From contig CAKVOK010000088.1 in assembly GCA_934792465.1 (NCBI GenBank), positions 1 through 7,710 on the forward strand: a DNA stretch of 7,710 bases. Reading direction: 5' to 3'. Positions 6,505 through 7,710 of this stretch are shown piece by piece. Source of the stretch: an uncultured Clostridia bacterium (GTDB lineage Bacteria > Bacillota > Clostridia > RUG12999). Below the pieces are notes generated by a model. The model was not told where the DNA came from. It saw only the letters and a program-made list of their open reading frames with translations, and ran no database searches. The position numbers were made by a program, and so were the translations under genes. Position 1 is the first letter of the stretch. Each line of letters begins with the position of its first letter.

Positions 6505-6533
6505 AGTATATCATACAAAGTCGGAAAAGTCAA
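6505..6533 (-). promoter_or_regulatory. Distal candidate promoter (P1), extended -10 type
   Basis: On the minus strand TTGACT (6533-6528), a 17-bp spacer and TATACT (6510-6505) preceded by TG at -15/-14 make a strong sigma-A match. Transcription would begin near 6498 and give a leader of about 130 bases before ATG 6368, containing the direct repeats and P2. Confidence 0.65.
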
Positions 6534-6600
6534 TAGAAAATTCAAGTATTTTTTGGTAAACGGGTAATTGTTGCAAAACGGATTACTGTTATGTGCCGAT

Positions 6601-6711
6601 TTAATTGAATAATTCATATAATATTCCGATTTTTTCGGGTTCTGCGGGCGGATAGTCCGTGTGCGGGCGAATCCGTACAGCGGCAATACCCGACAAAACA
6701 ATTGAAAGCAT
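6601..6711 (-). CDS. Possible 36-residue small protein between the lysis cassette and the sugar operon
   Basis: ATG 6711 opens a 36-codon frame ending TAA at 6601-6603, beginning MLSIVLSGIAAVRIRP and ending EKIGILYELFN. An AAAGG lies 10 bases upstream. The sequence has a short hydrophobic start followed by a Pro/Glu-rich segment (YPPAEPEK), which looks more protein-like than a random frame. I recognise no family. It could equally be the tail of a lost gene, because the frame stays open upstream through the terminator at 6741-6784. Confidence 0.22.
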   Translation of the reverse strand: MLSIVLSGIAAVRIRPHTDYPPAEPEKIGILYELFN

Positions 6712-6740
6712 TGAGATACAACCTTTTTTGACAATTTTGC

Positions 6741-6784
6741 GAAAAGAGGGTGCGACAAAACAATTTCGTTTTGAAACACCCTCT
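6741..6784 (-). terminator. Terminator of the lysis cassette, hairpin repeat
   Basis: AGAGGGTG (6745-6752) pairs with CACCCTCT (6777-6784), and an inner stem CAAAAC (6756-6761) pairs with GTTTTG (6768-6773) across a symmetric 3+3 internal loop. On the minus strand the stem is followed by TTTT (6745-6742). It begins 8 bases after the holin stop codon. A degenerate relative lies at 2926-2969. Confidence 0.75.
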
Positions 6785-6791
6785 CATTCTT

Positions 6792-7073
6792 CTAATCTTT
6801 TTTTGTAAGCTGCTTGAAAATCTGGTCGATATACACGCTGCCGCCGGCACACAGCAGCCCCTGTGTTATGCCGGAAAACGCCGCCGCAAGCATATTTTGC
6901 GGATTCAGAGAGAATACGTATATGCAGGCGAGCAGTACGCCGAAAATGCCGAGCAGAACCGGAATATATTTGTCGGGTATATGCGAGCGTTTCAGTCCCT
7001 TTCCTATTATATACAGCACCACTGCGAGTATATAAAGTTCCGGCTTGATGTATTGGCTTATTTGTTCATACAT
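6792..7073 (-). CDS. Phage holin, Hol44 / Phage_holin_5_2-like
   Basis: This 93-residue membrane protein would make the cytoplasmic-membrane lesions that free or activate the endolysin. Three hydrophobic segments are visible at about 11-24, 37-56 and 62-83, with a basic tail (KQLTKKD). The IPDKYIPVLLGIFGVLLA stretch and the following G-I-T-Q-G-L-L-C-A-G segment are typical of the Hol44 (holin superfamily V) group in Firmicutes phages. ATG 7073 follows GAAAGGAG with 10-base spacing, and that ribosome site lies within the last codons of the preceding gene (stop at 7077), indicating coupled translation. It is the last gene of the lysis cassette. Confidence 0.85.
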   Translation of the reverse strand: MYEQISQYIKPELYILAVVLYIIGKGLKRSHIPDKYIPVLLGIFGVLLACIYVFSLNPQNMLAAAFSGITQGLLCAGGSVYIDQIFKQLTKKD

Positions 7074-7076
7074 TTT

Positions 7077-7295
7077 TTAATCACTCCTTTCAAGCTCATC
7101 GATTCTGTGATGTGCGGATTTTACACTTTGTTCGACACGAACAACACGTTCGACAAGACTGTTGTTTTTGTCCTGCTTTTTTTCAAGCTGTGAGATTCTG
7201 TAGGTGATAATATTCGTACTTTTGCTGTTTGTGATGAGATTGCCGAAGAGCGTGACACAGGCTGTTATAACAGCAATGATAATGCCTTCGGTCAC
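7077..7295 (-). CDS. Small phage membrane protein with coiled coil (XhlA-like role)
   Basis: A 72-residue protein with one N-terminal transmembrane segment (about 4-22, GIIIAVITACVTLFGNLI) and a heptad-like region (about 33-69, RISQLEKKQDK, LVERVVRVEQSV, RIDELERSD) that should form a coiled coil. Such proteins sit beside holins in Firmicutes phages. XhlA haemolysin-like proteins have the reverse order, coiled coil then membrane segment, so this is not a clear XhlA. The GTG start at 7295 overlaps the amidase TGA in a GTGA junction and is preceded by AGAGGG at 9 bases, so it is translationally coupled. A holin partner or antiholin role is possible but unproven. Confidence 0.7.
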   Translation of the reverse strand: MTEGIIIAVITACVTLFGNLITNSKSTNIITYRISQLEKKQDKNNSLVERVVRVEQSVKSAHHRIDELERSD

Positions 7296-7710
7296 TGCAT
7301 AATGCCCTCTTTTCTCAGCATTATAACAAGAGTGCGAATCATATCGTCCGTAAGTCCCAAAAATCCGTTTTCATCACCCTTAATCCAGCCTAAATCAAGA
7401 GCCTTTTGGACATACGGCTGCGACCATTTCGGGCAGGCCTCCGTCCAGTTGTAGACGATATTTTTTTCCTCCAGGATTTTTACACGTGCCTTTAGTTCTT
7501 CAAACTGCTTTCTTTCCTGTTCCGTCATTTCATCATTACCTCCTTCGATTTTTTTGATAAATGTGTTCCAGTCCGCATTATTCACATACGGCTTGGGACA
7601 AAGCTTTCCTGTAATGTCGTAATGCCGCACAATGTTGCTTATCGGTATTTTGTATTCGCTCATCAGCTGCCGAATCAGCTCAATCGCATTTGATACGGTT
7701 TTGCTCGGGA
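7292..7710 (-). CDS. N-acetylmuramoyl-L-alanine amidase (endolysin), C-terminal part; 5' end outside window
   Basis: The frame is open to the right edge (last full codon at 7706-7708), so an N-terminal portion is missing; 138 residues are visible. IVRHYDITGKLCPKPYV is the C-terminal signature of the Amidase_2 (T7 lysozyme/CwlA) fold: H and C are zinc ligands and K is near the active site. The enzyme cuts the bond between muramic acid and L-alanine in peptidoglycan. After the catalytic domain come a charged heptad-like linker (TEQERKQFEELKARVKILEEKN) and a C-terminal module (CPKWSQPYVQKALDLGWIKG, LTDDMIRTLVIMLR) resembling a single S-layer-homology-like wall-binding unit. ATG at 7663 is within the amidase domain and lacks a ribosome site, so it is not the start. 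A second, internal start at 7528 is noted separately. It heads the lysis cassette. Confidence 0.88.
   Translation of the reverse strand, partial: PSKTVSNAIELIRQLMSEYKIPISNIVRHYDITGKLCPKPYVNNADWNTFIKKIEGGNDEMTEQERKQFEELKARVKILEEKNIVYNWTEACPKWSQPYVQKALDLGWIKGDENGFLGLTDDMIRTLVIMLRKEGIMQ
7526..7545 (-). promoter_or_regulatory. Internal ribosome site and in-frame ATG within the amidase gene
   Basis: On the minus strand a perfect AAGGAGG (7545-7539) lies 10 bases before ATG 7528-7526, which is in the amidase frame. Translation from here would give a 78-residue protein ending at 7292, made of the coiled-coil linker plus the wall-binding module. Several clostridial and enterococcal endolysins (CTP1L, CD27L, Lys170) are known to use such a second start. 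Confidence 0.6.

Noticed and set aside
6534..6740. tRNA gene or attachment-site core in the gap
   Set aside because: No cloverleaf, TTCRA arm or convincing repeat is visible, so an att site is only a suggestion.
6405..6850. Minus-strand open frames of 124 and 78 codons beyond the holin gene
   Set aside because: Both run through the terminator hairpin at 6741-6784 or the promoters, lack ribosome sites and have unlikely composition.
7661..7663. ATG 7663 as the start of a short 123-residue protein
   Set aside because: The frame stays open to the window edge with amidase-like residues upstream and there is no ribosome site, so this Met is internal.

Overview
The window looks like chromosomal DNA of a Gram-positive, Clostridia-type bacterium, probably a gut Oscillospirales-like lineage. 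This is inferred from strong AGGAGG-type ribosome sites, moderate GC with AT-rich intergenic regions, a secreted protein ending in repeated NNYFKLRDI motifs typical of clostridial extracellular proteins, and a Firmicutes-type phage lysis cassette. No 16S, tRNA or other taxonomic marker is present, so the lineage is not proven.

Layout. 1-258 (+) is the 3' end of an unrecognised gene. 259-635 holds no intact gene: it has two hairpins (the second a good terminator) and protein-like fragments in shifting frames that may be a decayed gene. A near-consensus promoter (636-664) then drives a 726-residue secreted protein (722-2902, +) with SH3-like segments and two C-terminal stalk-type repeats. Two hairpins follow (2926-3024), the second a strong terminator facing a convergent operon.

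3023-6368 (-) is a three-gene carbohydrate operon. In transcription order it encodes a cytoplasmic putative glycosidase with an N-terminal GH20b-like domain and a barrel-like core that I cannot assign to a named family, an N-acylglucosamine 2-epimerase with every catalytic residue visible, and an AraC-family regulator. The likely job is intracellular processing of an N-acetylhexosamine-containing glycan with interconversion of ManNAc and GlcNAc under AraC control. The upstream region (6369-6540) has two candidate promoters, a pair of 10-bp direct repeats exactly 22 bp apart just upstream of the proximal -35 (a plausible AraC operator), and a 9-bp palindrome touching the Shine-Dalgarno sequence.

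6741-7710 (-) is a phage-type lysis cassette: the C-terminal part of an N-acetylmuramoyl-L-alanine amidase (running off the right edge), a small membrane/coiled-coil protein, and a Hol44/Phage_holin_5_2-like holin, closed by a terminator hairpin. It probably marks one end of a prophage or prophage remnant lying to the right. The most distinctive detail is a perfect AAGGAGG site followed by an in-frame ATG inside the amidase gene. It would give a separate 78-residue coiled-coil plus wall-binding fragment, as in known dual-start endolysins. A related hairpin sequence occurs at the 3' ends of both the secreted-protein gene and the holin gene.
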